From contig CAMLRA010000075.1 in the NCBI GenBank assembly GCA_946482325.1, positions 1-18,647 of the forward strand: 18,647 bases of DNA. Direction: 5' to 3'. The notes under the pieces were generated by a model, which had not been told where the DNA came from, did not search any database, and saw nothing but the letters and a program-made list of their open reading frames with translations. The translations under genes were made by a program, and so were the position numbers. Shown one piece after another: positions 1-8,569 of the stretch. Positions within the stretch are counted from its first letter, which is position 1; each line of letters opens with the position of its first letter. Source of the stretch: an uncultured Chromatiaceae bacterium (GTDB lineage Bacteria > Pseudomonadota > Gammaproteobacteria > Enterobacterales > Alteromonadaceae).

Positions 1-71
1 CCGCCGGCATTAAAGATGTCGGCCAGGGCGTGGCGAATTTTGTTGCTGTGGTTGAAAAACTCAAACCATAA
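1..71 (+). CDS. 3' end of an unidentified protein (partial)
   Basis: An open frame enters from the left edge (codons begin at base 3) and ends at a TAA at 69-71. It reads AGIKDVGQGVANFVAVVEKL followed by KP, an amphipathic, probably helical C-terminus. Only 22 codons are visible, so the family cannot be named. The frame is plausible because the residues form a coherent helix and an 88-base gap with a ribosome binding site for the next gene follows. It could be chance, since the frame is short. Confidence 0.5.
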   Translation, partial: AGIKDVGQGVANFVAVVEKLKP

Positions 72-159
72 AAAGTCATGGGCACAATCGCAAGAACGGT
101 CAGGCGTCCATAACAACACTTTGCTACAGTAGGGCCACTTTTGTTCAGGGGACTTACTG

Positions 160-1035
160 ATGTCTGAGCCGTTTTTAGCGTTGTTGCCGCGTTTACTCCA
201 GCTGATTGAAGCTGCCGATGAACCTTTGTCACTGGCGGAACTAAGCGCCCGCAGCGGTTATTCTGCCTGGCATCTGCACCGGCAGTTCCGGTTGTATTGC
301 GGTATGCCGCTGCAGAGTTATCAACGTCTGCTAAAGCTGCAACGCGCAGCCACCGCTTTGGCGTACCGGCAAACCCCGGTCACAGAGTTAGCGCTGCAGG
401 CAGGGTATCAACACGCCGAAAGTTTCAGCCGGGCTTTTGCCCGCTGGTTAGGCCAGGCGCCGGCGCAGTTTCGTCAGCAACCGGACTGGCAATATTGGGC
501 GCAGCAGGCTGAACAGCTGCATCAAATCTCCGGCGCTGACAGCGCCAACCTTGCCGGCCCAGGTTTAAGGACCGAGCAACGGAGCCGTACGCTGTTACTG
601 CAATGGTTACATCAGGGCCATCCGGCCAGTCTTGGTGCCAGCATCCGGCGTTTTATCGAATTTCGCCGTAGCAACAAACTCCATCCCAGCCGTTTTGCCA
701 CTTTTAACCTGCTCTACGATGACCCGGTAGATACTGCTGCAGATGACTATCGTTTTGGGCTGGCGCTTGCGCTCAGTGCACCGCAGCCCGAACTATTACA
801 AATGCCGGAGCTGAGTTATGTCGAGCTGCCAGCCGGCCTCTATACCTGTATCGACCACATAGGTCCGGATGCACAGCTGGACCCCTTGATCCGTGCCTTG
901 TACACAGAACTGCTGCCCGCGCGCGGCTGGTTGCCCGCGGATGTACCGCTGTTACTGGAACGGGTAAGTTTTTTCCCGGATGTACCGGCCCATCAGGCGC
1001 ACACCCGGATCTGGCTCGCACTGCAGACCGATTGA
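160..1035 (+). CDS. AraC-family transcriptional regulator with GyrI-like effector domain
   Basis: A 291-residue regulator. Residues 8-106 form an AraC/XylS double helix-turn-helix: the first HTH reads LSLAELSARSGYSAWHLHRQ and the second PVTELALQAGYQHAESFSRA, followed by the family's F-x-R-x-G-x-x-P-like element (RWLGQAPAQF). Residues of about 140-291 resemble the GyrI/Rob C-terminal small-molecule-binding fold, with a core strand near 'VELPAGLYTCIDHIGP' and an aromatic-rich end. This order (N-terminal HTH, C-terminal GyrI-like) is that of Rob and similar regulators that sense small amphipathic ligands. The ATG at 160 follows CAGGGGA with a 7-base spacer. The next gene starts about 90 bases downstream on the same strand, so it may be a target, but no operator is visible. 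The class is secure; the ligand is unknown. Confidence 0.9.
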   Translation: MSEPFLALLPRLLQLIEAADEPLSLAELSARSGYSAWHLHRQFRLYCGMPLQSYQRLLKLQRAATALAYRQTPVTELALQAGYQHAESFSRAFARWLGQAPAQFRQQPDWQYWAQQAEQLHQISGADSANLAGPGLRTEQRSRTLLLQWLHQGHPASLGASIRRFIEFRRSNKLHPSRFATFNLLYDDPVDTAADDYRFGLALALSAPQPELLQMPELSYVELPAGLYTCIDHIGPDAQLDPLIRALYTELLPARGWLPADVPLLLERVSFFPDVPAHQAHTRIWLALQTD

Positions 1036-1124
1036 AGCCGTTGTTGATCAAGGTCAGTTTTGTCTGAGTAAGAACCGGCTACACTCATTCCAGTTTTAGC
1101 CAGTTCTACCATACGGACCTGATC

Positions 1125-2402
1125 ATGAAATACCCCAACGCAGCCAGCGCTTTAAATCTGATTGGCAATCATGAGTTTATCTGGAGCCATTCGATGGCTG
1201 CCACGCCCTACAGCATGCTGGACGCCTTAGCCGAGGTGGCGCGCGACAAACAGCAGCTGACACTGCTAAGCCTGCATACCGAAAAAAGCGGCGCATTGTG
1301 TGCGCCAGCGCTCTCCGGTCACTTGCGTCAACGGGTGTTTTTTGTCGGCGGACCGACGCGCCCGGCGGTCAACTGTGGTCTGGCCGATTATGTGCCTTGT
1401 TTTTTATCAGAAATTCCGAAGTTATTCAGAAGCAAAGAGCAACGCGTCGATACCGCCATTATTCAGGTGTCGCCGCCGGATAAACATGGTTTGTGCAGCC
1501 TCGGCGTGTCAGTCGAGGCCACCCGCGCCGCGATGCAAAACGCCCGGCGTGTCATTGCACAAATTAATCCGCGGATGCCGCGTACTCATGGTGATTCTTT
1601 TGTGCATTTGCAGGATTTCGCCGCTTATGTCGAGCTGGAGTCGCAAATCCCGCTGCATTTGCCGGCAGAACAAGACCCGGTGACGCAACAAATCGGCGCC
1701 AATGTGGCGAGTCTTATCCGCGATGGCGACTGCCTGCAAATGGGGATAGGCGCGATCCCGGATGCAGCCCTGGCTTGCCTTGGCGACCGGCAAAACCTTG
1801 GCGTACATACTGAAATGTTTTCCGACGGTGTATTACCACTGCTGGAAAAAGGTGTGATCAACAACCGCAACAAGAAAAAACATCCGGGCAAAGTGGTGAC
1901 CACTTTTGCGATGGGCAGCCAGGCACTATACGACTTTGTCGATGACAACCCGGAAGTGGTGTTTTTAGATGTGGCTTACACCAACGACACCGCGGTCATC
2001 CGGCAAAACCCGCAGGTGGTGTCAATAAACAGCGCCTTACAGGTCGATTTGTCCGGCCAAATCTGCGCCGATTCGCTTGGCACTAAGATTTATTCCGGCG
2101 TGGGTGGGCAGATGGATTTTGTCCGCGGCGCTGGTTTATCTGAAGGCGGCCGCGCCATCATCGCCCTACCAAGCACAGCTGCCGGTGGCACTGTATCGCG
2201 TATCAGTTCTCTGTTAAGTCCGGGTGCCGGCGTAGTCACTACCCGTGCCCATGCTCATTACATTGTCACTGAATATGGCGTGGCGAACTTGCGCGCCCGT
2301 AGTCTGAATGAACGCGCCAGGGCTTTAATCGACATCGCAGCGCCGCAATTTCGTGAACAGCTGGCACGGCAGGCTTATGAGGATTGGGGTCTGCTCGTCT
2401 GA
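1125..2402 (+). CDS. Acetyl-CoA hydrolase / 4-hydroxybutyrate CoA-transferase family protein
   Basis: A 425-residue cytoplasmic class I CoA-transferase-like enzyme, the usual length for this family. These enzymes move CoA between acyl-CoA and a carboxylate through a glutamyl-CoA thioester, or hydrolyse acetyl-CoA. Visible motifs are MGIGAIPDAA (206-215), HTEMFSDG with the likely catalytic Glu230, and SGVGGQMDFVRGA (324-336), the CoA-binding GGQ-type loop. The C-terminal VTEYGVANLR (381-390) is also typical. The N-terminal part (about 1-180) and C-terminal part (about 190-420) correspond to the two homologous CoA-transferase halves. The ATG at 1125 has only a weak upstream GGA, but no better start lies nearby. 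The true substrate (4-hydroxybutyrate, acetate, propionate, succinate) cannot be read from sequence. It lies downstream of the AraC/GyrI gene on the same strand. A weak 5-bp hairpin (CTCAC/GTGAG, 2445-2458) lies after the stop. Confidence 0.88.
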   Translation: MKYPNAASALNLIGNHEFIWSHSMAATPYSMLDALAEVARDKQQLTLLSLHTEKSGALCAPALSGHLRQRVFFVGGPTRPAVNCGLADYVPCFLSEIPKLFRSKEQRVDTAIIQVSPPDKHGLCSLGVSVEATRAAMQNARRVIAQINPRMPRTHGDSFVHLQDFAAYVELESQIPLHLPAEQDPVTQQIGANVASLIRDGDCLQMGIGAIPDAALACLGDRQNLGVHTEMFSDGVLPLLEKGVINNRNKKKHPGKVVTTFAMGSQALYDFVDDNPEVVFLDVAYTNDTAVIRQNPQVVSINSALQVDLSGQICADSLGTKIYSGVGGQMDFVRGAGLSEGGRAIIALPSTAAGGTVSRISSLLSPGAGVVTTRAHAHYIVTEYGVANLRARSLNERARALIDIAAPQFREQLARQAYEDWGLLV

Positions 2403-2557
2403 CTTTTGTCAGGCACAGCAGACTGCCTCAAGCCCGCCCTTTGACTCACGCCGGTGAGGGTATGGTTAATTTTTGATTTAATTAAGCTTTTCGCCCTTGC
2501 GGGATCAGCCGGTCATTAGCTTTAATTGCTTAAGTCCTAAGGCCCGGAAACAGCCAC

Positions 2558-3529
2558 ATGTTGCATGTCCGTTCATTCATTCTGCGTTCTTTGTGTCTGC
2601 TGGTCTGTTGCCTGATGCTGGTCAGCTGTCAGCCACAACAGCAAGTGCAGCTGCGAATTGGCACTAATTTGTGGCCCGGCTACGAGCCGCTTTATGTCGC
2701 CCGCGATCGTCAGGTATTTCAAGGACTGGACGTGCAGCTGATTGAGTACCGCGCTGCTGGTCAGGTCATCAATGGCTTGCGCAAAGGGACTATTAATATG
2801 GCTGCAGTGACGCTGGACGAAGCTGTGCGCATCGCCGCCAGCGGTATTCCGGTGGAAGTCATCTGGCTGTTTAATATCTCGGACGGCGCTGATCAATTAC
2901 TGGCCCGTCCGGGCATTGACGACATTGACGCTTTAAAAGGCAAAAAAATCGGCGTCGAAAGTAACGCTTTGGGAGCATATCTGCTGCAACGATTTTTCAG
3001 CCTGCATCAGCTCTCAGCAGCCGACTATGAAGTTGTTGGTCTTGATCTCGCTGCGCACGCGCAGGCGATGGAGCATGCCGAAATCGATGCAGTGATGACC
3101 TTTGAACCAGAAAAAAGCAAATTGCTGCGTCAGGGCGCCAAAGCCTTATTCACCAGCCGCGAAGTGCCGGGGGAAGTGATGGACGTGCTGATTGTGCGTA
3201 AAGACGGCACTGATGTGCCAACTGAAGCCCAGCTGCAACAATTTATTCGCCAATATCATCAGTTATTCAGCCAGATTGAGACCGATTTACCGGCCTGGTT
3301 TGATGCCTTAAATAAACGAATGAAATTATCACCCGCCGAACTGGCGCAGACCTACGGCGAACTCCAAATTCCGTCAGTGGCAATGCAACGTACTATCCTC
3401 GGCAATAAAACCCGGTTGGCTGAGGTCATAAAGGGCTATGAGACCGTGTTGCTGAACATAGGCATGATTGAAAAACCCTGCGCCTGCAGCGCGCTGATTA
3501 ACACCCGTTACCTGGACATGCTGCCATGA
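2558..3529 (+). CDS. ABC-type substrate-binding lipoprotein (NMT1/SsuA-like)
   Basis: A 323-residue periplasmic-binding-protein fold related to the nitrate/sulfonate/taurine/thiamine-precursor group (NMT1/ThiY/SsuA). A hydrophobic leader ends in a lipobox LVSC with Cys24, so the protein is probably lipidated and membrane-tethered. The mature part starts with LRIGTNLWPGYEPLYVARDR, a hallmark of these proteins. Further family-like segments are 'INMAAVTLDEAVRIAASG', 'DALKGKKIGVESNALGAYLL' and 'EIDAVMTFEPEKSKLL'. The ATG at 2558 follows GGAA with about 8 bases of spacing. No permease or ATPase gene is next to it. Instead its stop overlaps the start of a membrane GGDEF/EAL gene by 4 bases (ATGA at 3526-3529), so the two are almost certainly co-translated. 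I infer a sensory role, with the lipoprotein presenting a ligand to the sensor rather than feeding a transporter. The ligand is unknown. Confidence 0.88.
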   Translation: MLHVRSFILRSLCLLVCCLMLVSCQPQQQVQLRIGTNLWPGYEPLYVARDRQVFQGLDVQLIEYRAAGQVINGLRKGTINMAAVTLDEAVRIAASGIPVEVIWLFNISDGADQLLARPGIDDIDALKGKKIGVESNALGAYLLQRFFSLHQLSAADYEVVGLDLAAHAQAMEHAEIDAVMTFEPEKSKLLRQGAKALFTSREVPGEVMDVLIVRKDGTDVPTEAQLQQFIRQYHQLFSQIETDLPAWFDALNKRMKLSPAELAQTYGELQIPSVAMQRTILGNKTRLAEVIKGYETVLLNIGMIEKPCACSALINTRYLDMLP

Positions 3530-5919
3530 GGCTCTACATCAGCCTGCTGCCACTGCTCCTGACGCTGATATTAACGGTGTTGGGCGTGACGTTATTGTAT
3601 GGCTTGCACCAGCACCTGACACGGGAACAATTGATCAGCGCAGAACAGCATCACCTCAGTACAGGATTGCTGGAACAGCACGCATTACTGCAGGGCTATC
3701 TGCTTAGAAACGACATTGCGGCACTAAAAAACTGGGCTGCACTAAAATCTGAAAGCCCGCATATTCAAAGTGTGCTGGTGCTGTCACCCACGTGGCAAAT
3801 CATCGCTGCCCATCAGGTTGCACTGGAAGGCAGCCTGCTTGGGCAGCACGATGCTGCACTGCTGCAACAACTGCAACAGATACCGGTGCAAAGTATGGTC
3901 AGTCCGCTTCCGCTGCCAGAGACAAACCCGGATATGCTGCAGATGGCTTTGCCTCTGCAGTTTAACAGTCAACAGGGCTGGCTAATCATTCGATATGACG
4001 TAACACCGGCACTGCAGCAAGGTTTAACGGTCACCCTGCAAAACATGCTGGTATATCTCTGTAGTATGTTACTCAGTGGTGTGCTGACTTATCTGCTGCT
4101 GCGCAAAATTCTGCATACGCGGCTACGCCGGCTTGAATCTGCTTTGCAGCAATATTCCCACGGCAATCATCAGTCCCGTGCCCGGGTCGAAGACAACAAT
4201 GAGTTTGGCCGTTTGGAGCTGATGTTAAATCAGACTTTCGACGCCCTGGATCAACAACGCGAAATGCGCCGCCACAGCGAACTCTTTAACCAGCTGGTGC
4301 TCAACAGCACCACAGACGGCATTATCAGTGCCAACACACAAGGCCATATTCTGCAGGTCAATCAGTCCGCCCTACACATATTTGGTTATCAGCATCAACA
4401 AGAACTGGCGGGACAGGATTTAAATTTGCTAATCCCGGCACAGTACCGCAGCGGCCATCAGCAACATCTTGCAGCTGCAGCGCAAAAAGTTGAAGGGCCG
4501 GCTCATGTGCTAAACCGGCTGCGACAGGTCGAAGGTCTGCGAAAAGATGGTTCGCTGGTACCGCTGGACATTACGCTGACCAAAGCTGAGTTATTAGGTG
4601 AAACCATCTATATCGCCTTTATAAAAGACAACACTGAGCAGCGCCGTTATCAGCAATCAATTGAAACGCTGGCATTTAAAGACAATTTAACTGGCTGTGC
4701 CAACTTAAACGGTCTGAAGCACCAGGCGGCAACCCGGCCCGATTTACACTGGATGTATCTGCTGAATATCGATGGCATGTCCAATCTGAACCACAGTCTG
4801 GGTTTTGATATCGGTGATCAGTTGATTAAAACCTGCAGCCAGCTGCTCAAACAACACAAACCGGCAGAAGCTTTGCTGGCGCGCCATGAAGGGACCGATT
4901 TTATTCTGCTCAGCCCGCAGCTACCGCAACAGATGCTGGCTATTTTCCGCAAGCTGCAGCAGCAGGACATCAAATTAGATGGCATTAATTACAAACTGAG
5001 TTTTTGTGTGGTGTATCAGCTGGTCAATCCGGAGCTGGATTTTGACCGCCAGCTGCACGGTGCCGAATTGATGATGCATCAGGCGAAAGCCAATGGTCGA
5101 GCCAGCATGCTACAAGTCGAGCCTGGCCTGATTCAGCAGTTACAGCAAAATGCCGTACTCTGTCAGCATTTGGAACTGGCGATCCGCGAACAGCAGTTGT
5201 TTTTCCACTTCCAACCGAAGTTTTCGGCTTTAAGTCGGCAGCCGGTGTCCGCCGAGGCGCTGATCCGCTGGCAACGGGATGGCAAACTGGTGTCACCGGG
5301 CCTGTTTATTCCGCTCGCTGAACAAAGCCATCTGATGCCGGAACTGGACCGTTTTGTTGTTGCCAGTGCCTGCCAGCAGATCCGGCGCTGGCTGGATCAA
5401 GGGTATCAAGTGTTACCGTTATCGATTAATTTGTCCGCGCGTTACCTGACGGATGAGCAAACGATTAATTTTATTTTTCAAAAAGTTGGTGAATTTGATA
5501 TTCCGGCACATTTACTGGAGATTGAAGTCACGGAATACAGCCTGATCGGCGACGAGCAACGCACCGCCGAAAATATGTATCGGCTGCAAAATGCCGGCAT
5601 CACGCTGGCTATTGATGATTACGGTACCGGCCATTCCAATCTGGCCACGGTACTGAGCCTGCCGGTACAAAACCTGAAAATCGACCAGAGTTTTATCCGC
5701 AAAGGGATGAGCAGCAGCAAAGGCATGGCTGTGCTTGAGAACATTCTGCAACTGGCAAAATCGTTGCAGGTCACGACGACGGCTGAAGGGGTGGAAACCG
5801 AGGAACAGCTGCAATATCTGCAACGCTCCGGCTGTGAGTTTATTCAGGGCTATCTGCTGTCCAAACCCTTACCACTGGCTGAGTTTGAACTCATGATGAA
5901 AAAAACCATCACGAGCTAG
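3526..5919 (+). CDS. Membrane PAS-GGDEF-EAL protein, probable c-di-GMP phosphodiesterase
   Basis: A 797-residue inner-membrane signalling protein. Order: TM helix about 4-26, periplasmic sensor region 27-170, second TM about 172-193, HAMP-like linker about 194-245, PAS domain about 252-370, GGDEF domain about 380-535, EAL domain about 545-790. The GGDEF signature is replaced by EGTDF (455-459), so cyclase activity is unlikely. The EAL domain keeps all the key motifs: EAL (577-579), N635 in SINLS, EVTE (667-670), DDYGTG (697-702), KID (718-720), EGVE (754-757) and QGY (774-776). It should therefore hydrolyse cyclic-di-GMP to pGpG. Translation is coupled to the upstream substrate-binding lipoprotein (ATGA overlap), which suggests that periplasmic ligand occupancy controls the phosphodiesterase. 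It converges on the minus-strand gene at 5948, with 28 bases between stops and no clear terminator. Confidence 0.92.
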   Translation: MRLYISLLPLLLTLILTVLGVTLLYGLHQHLTREQLISAEQHHLSTGLLEQHALLQGYLLRNDIAALKNWAALKSESPHIQSVLVLSPTWQIIAAHQVALEGSLLGQHDAALLQQLQQIPVQSMVSPLPLPETNPDMLQMALPLQFNSQQGWLIIRYDVTPALQQGLTVTLQNMLVYLCSMLLSGVLTYLLLRKILHTRLRRLESALQQYSHGNHQSRARVEDNNEFGRLELMLNQTFDALDQQREMRRHSELFNQLVLNSTTDGIISANTQGHILQVNQSALHIFGYQHQQELAGQDLNLLIPAQYRSGHQQHLAAAAQKVEGPAHVLNRLRQVEGLRKDGSLVPLDITLTKAELLGETIYIAFIKDNTEQRRYQQSIETLAFKDNLTGCANLNGLKHQAATRPDLHWMYLLNIDGMSNLNHSLGFDIGDQLIKTCSQLLKQHKPAEALLARHEGTDFILLSPQLPQQMLAIFRKLQQQDIKLDGINYKLSFCVVYQLVNPELDFDRQLHGAELMMHQAKANGRASMLQVEPGLIQQLQQNAVLCQHLELAIREQQLFFHFQPKFSALSRQPVSAEALIRWQRDGKLVSPGLFIPLAEQSHLMPELDRFVVASACQQIRRWLDQGYQVLPLSINLSARYLTDEQTINFIFQKVGEFDIPAHLLEIEVTEYSLIGDEQRTAENMYRLQNAGITLAIDDYGTGHSNLATVLSLPVQNLKIDQSFIRKGMSSSKGMAVLENILQLAKSLQVTTTAEGVETEEQLQYLQRSGCEFIQGYLLSKPLPLAEFELMMKKTITS

Positions 5920-5947
5920 CAGGCCAGCTGTTTGCTGTACGCCCCTG

Positions 5948-6748
5948 TTAGGGTTTGAACAGGGCTGTGATTTCACCTGACACTTGTTGCCATTCTGTCG
6001 GAGTAAAGTACTGCTGGTAGTTACGCAGCAGCTGTTGCTGTAAAATCGGTTGCTGCAGCAAAGTATCAAAAAGCTGGATTAGTTGTTGCCCTTTTAGACT
6101 TCGGTTACACACCAGATAGCCTGTGATAAATGCCGGTTCCCCCCGGATCGCGCTGGTCCTGACGGATCCGCGATATTCATCCAGTATCGTGCTGCGCGCA
6201 CTGTAATCAATCAACGCATCGAGCCGGCCTTTTTGCAGCATCAGCCAAAGTTTGCTTTGTGCTCCCTCTCCGGCAAGCTGATAAAAGCGTGTGCTTTGCT
6301 GTGCAATCAGTTCATCCAGTGCCGGGCCATAACTGCGCCCTGCCGCAATGCCGACTTTACTGCGTGGAGACATGACCAGCCAATTGGCCAGATCAACTTC
6401 CGCTGGCAATGGCTTGGCAGCCGGATGGATCAGTTTAAGTGGTGCGCCGATATTCAGCGGATAATGGGAAAACAGCAGATGCTGCTCACGTTGTAGGGTC
6501 TTTCGTTTGTTCAGGCTGCAATAGCCATCTTGTTGCACCAACTCCAGGCTGCGCTGCAGACTGACATGTTCATATCTGACATCGAGTTTATCCCCGGCAT
6601 AAGTCCGCAGGATATCCCACTGCTGTTGTTGCAGTTGATAGGCCTGAGCGCCCTTTTCACTGAAATCCATTAACATGGTCACTTGCAGTGGCGTCGTCGC
6701 CAATGCCTGCTGTGCCAATAACGTTGCCAACAGTAGCAGAAGTTTCAT
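5948..6748 (-). CDS. Periplasmic solute-binding-like protein (TIGR02285/SBP_bac_3-like)
   Basis: 266 residues from the ATG at 6748. The frame extends to a GTG at 6757, but neither start has a clear ribosome binding site, and the ATG gives a clean signal peptide (MKLLLLLATLLAQQALA, cleaved before TTP). The mature protein looks like a family-3 periplasmic binding protein without transporter partners. The stretch GYCSLNKRKTLQREQHLLFS (75-94 in this numbering) matches the 'Cys ... K-T-x-x-R-E ... F-S' signature I associate with the TIGR02285 group of uncharacterised periplasmic proteins. Later segments 'KVGIAAGRSYG' and 'GRLDALIDYSARSTILDEY' fit the second lobe of the fold. It follows cysW on the same strand after about 83 bases with its own possible promoter, so it need not belong to the sulfate operon. 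The ligand and role are unknown; amino-acid-like ligands or a sensory role are possible. Confidence 0.75.
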   Translation of the reverse strand: MKLLLLLATLLAQQALATTPLQVTMLMDFSEKGAQAYQLQQQQWDILRTYAGDKLDVRYEHVSLQRSLELVQQDGYCSLNKRKTLQREQHLLFSHYPLNIGAPLKLIHPAAKPLPAEVDLANWLVMSPRSKVGIAAGRSYGPALDELIAQQSTRFYQLAGEGAQSKLWLMLQKGRLDALIDYSARSTILDEYRGSVRTSAIRGEPAFITGYLVCNRSLKGQQLIQLFDTLLQQPILQQQLLRNYQQYFTPTEWQQVSGEITALFKP

Positions 6749-6782
6749 CGCGCGCACTCAATCAGCGAACCCAACGCAGTTG

Positions 6783-6810
6783 AGTATAGCGAGCATGCAC
6801 AACGCAGCAA
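6783..6810 (-). promoter_or_regulatory. Possible sigma-70 promoter for the solute-binding-like gene
   Basis: On the minus strand, TTGCTG (bases 6810-6805) and TATACT (6788-6783) are separated by 16 bases. Transcription would begin about 28 bases ahead of the ATG at 6748. The -10 box is good and the -35 box poor, so this is only a candidate. It sits in the gap after cysW, which supports separate expression of the downstream gene. Confidence 0.3.
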
Positions 6811-6831
6811 GGCAACGCTGCTACTCAGTTC

Positions 6832-7710
6832 CTACTCAGGCCGACGACAAGCTTCTGCTTCTGCAAGATCCCGCGCCGCACGCCACTCCAGACTACTTTT
6901 CAGCACCAAAGTGAGCAGCGCCAGTAATGCCAGCAAAGATGACACGGCAAAAGCAGCGGCAAACTGATATTCGTTGTACAGAATTTCGATATGTAGCGGC
7001 ATGGTATTGGTCTGTTCACGGATTTTACCCGACACCACAGACACAGCACCAAATTCGCCCATGGCCCGCGCGTTACACAAAATCAGCCCATACAGCAGTG
7101 CCCATTTCACCGACGGCAAAGTGACGCGGATAAAGGTCTGCCAGCCACTGGCGCCCAGCGTCAGCGCGGCTTCTTCGGCTTCGCGGCCCTGCTGCTGCAT
7201 TAGTGGAATGAGCTCGCGCGCCACATAAGGGAAAGTGATAAAAATGGTCGCCAGCACTATGCCCGGCACGGCAAACATCACTTGTAAATCATGGTCATTC
7301 AGCCATTCGCCCCACCAGCCCCGTGCACCAAAAATCAGCATCAGGCTTAAGCCGGCAATGACCGGCGACACCGCAATTGGCAAATCAATCAAAGTGATTA
7401 AAAACTGCCGGCCACGGAACTGAAATTTGGCAATGGCCCAGCTCGCTGCCAGACCAAAAATCGCATTACAGGGCACCGCAATCACGGCGGCAATCAGCGT
7501 CAGCTTAATCGCATGAGCCGCCGCAGGCTCTGTAATAGCCGCCAGGTAAACCTGCCAGCCTTTACTGAAGGCTTCGCCAAACACAATCACCAGCGGTAAC
7601 AGCAGAAATAACGCCAGAAAGCCCAGCGCCAGAGTTAATAAAATCCCTCGCAGCCACAGTGGTTCTGTGGTGGCGCGTCTTGGTTGAAACTGACCTGAAC
7701 CTGCACTCAC
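6832..7710 (-). CDS. cysW: Sulfate/thiosulfate ABC transporter permease CysW
   Basis: A 292-residue inner-membrane permease, the normal size for CysW. It has about six hydrophobic segments and the binding-protein-dependent transport EAA loop '[22 protein letters not shown]', followed by '[18 protein letters not shown]', which is characteristic of CysW. It should form a heterodimer with CysT and carry sulfate or thiosulfate delivered by Sbp into the cytoplasm. The start is GTG at 7710, overlapping the cysT stop as GTGA, so the two are translationally coupled. The C-terminus is short and polar (EAEACRRPE). No cysA ATPase gene follows. The next gene on this strand is an unrelated periplasmic protein, so the ATPase must come from elsewhere in the genome. 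Confidence 0.94.
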   Translation of the reverse strand: MSAGSGQFQPRRATTEPLWLRGILLTLALGFLALFLLLPLVIVFGEAFSKGWQVYLAAITEPAAAHAIKLTLIAAVIAVPCNAIFGLAASWAIAKFQFRGRQFLITLIDLPIAVSPVIAGLSLMLIFGARGWWGEWLNDHDLQVMFAVPGIVLATIFITFPYVARELIPLMQQQGREAEEAALTLGASGWQTFIRVTLPSVKWALLYGLILCNARAMGEFGAVSVVSGKIREQTNTMPLHIEILYNEYQFAAAFAVSSLLALLALLTLVLKSSLEWRAARDLAEAEACRRPE

Positions 7711-8546
7711 CGTGCACCTCCGTGCCGCTGCTGACTCCAGTGCTGCAACGCATTAATCAGGAGCAATAAAATAAACGAAATCAATAACATCACTGTACCA
7801 AGCGCCGCAGCGCCTGCGTAATCAAACTGCTCCAGCCGCGACATAATCAACAGCGGCGTAATTTCAGTGCGAAACGGCATATTGCCGCTGATAAACACCA
7901 CAGAGCCGTATTCACCAATCGCGCGGGCAAACGCCAGCGCAAAGCCAGTCAGTAGCGATGGGATCAACGCCGGAAAAATCACCCGGCAAAAAATCTGCAA
8001 GCGGTTGGCGCCAAGACTCGCCGCCGCTTCTTCCAGTTCCTGCTCTAAATCTTCCAGCACCGGCTGCACTGTGCGCACCACAAAAGGCAAGCCGATAAAC
8101 ACCAATGCCAGCGTCACACCTATTGGCGTATAAGCGATTTTGATGCCCCACTGATAAAAGTACTGGCCAATCCAGCCGTTTGGCGCGTAAATCGCCGTCA
8201 GCGCAATACCCGCCACCGCCGTCGGCAGCGCGAAGGGCAAATCAACTAATGCATCAATGACTTTTTTAAACGGAAAGCTGTAACGCACCAGCACCCAGGC
8301 CACCAGCAGGCCAAACACCAGATTAATCAGTGCGGCAATAAAAGAGCTGCCAAAGGTCAGCTGATAGCTGGCGATGGCACGTTCACTGGCCACCACTTTG
8401 ACAAAACCGGCCCAATCCAGCTCAAAACTTTTCAGAATGAGCGCCGACAGCGGCAGGAATACCAGCAGGCTCAGGTAAAAGGTGGTGAAACCCATACTGA
8501 GGCCAAAACCCGGCAACACTGGTTTTTGCGTCGATTTTTTAAACAA
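7707..8546 (-). CDS. cysT: Sulfate/thiosulfate ABC transporter permease CysT (CysU)
   Basis: A 279-residue inner-membrane permease. It shows the CysT/CysU signatures '[16 protein letters not shown]' and '[20 protein letters not shown]' (the EAA loop that contacts the ATPase), then '[19 protein letters not shown]'. It pairs with CysW to form the sulfate/thiosulfate channel. The start is TTG at 8546. This is supported by a strong ribosome binding site (AGGAG, bases 8559-8555 on the minus strand) 8 bases upstream, and by the conserved N-terminal [18 protein letters not shown]. It lies 23 bases downstream of sbp and overlaps cysW by 4 bases, so sbp-cysT-cysW is one operon. Confidence 0.94.
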   Translation of the reverse strand: MFKKSTQKPVLPGFGLSMGFTTFYLSLLVFLPLSALILKSFELDWAGFVKVVASERAIASYQLTFGSSFIAALINLVFGLLVAWVLVRYSFPFKKVIDALVDLPFALPTAVAGIALTAIYAPNGWIGQYFYQWGIKIAYTPIGVTLALVFIGLPFVVRTVQPVLEDLEQELEEAAASLGANRLQIFCRVIFPALIPSLLTGFALAFARAIGEYGSVVFISGNMPFRTEITPLLIMSRLEQFDYAGAAALGTVMLLISFILLLLINALQHWSQQRHGGAR

Positions 8547-8569
8547 AACGAATACTCCTGTTGCCGGAC

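Noticed and set aside
2445..2490. CTCAC/GTGAG hairpin followed by AT-rich sequence after the CoA-transferase gene, considered as a terminator.
   Set aside because: The stem is only 5 bp and the T-rich tract starts more than 10 bases later, so it is too weak to call.
5024..5296. Minus-strand open frame inside the EAL gene.
   Set aside because: It is a shadow of a strongly supported coding region, with low-complexity Arg/Pro-rich residues.
5943..5964. CCCTGTT/AACAGGG hairpin between the converging EAL and solute-binding-like genes, considered as a terminator.
   Set aside because: It overlaps the stop codon of the minus-strand gene, and no T-run follows on either strand.
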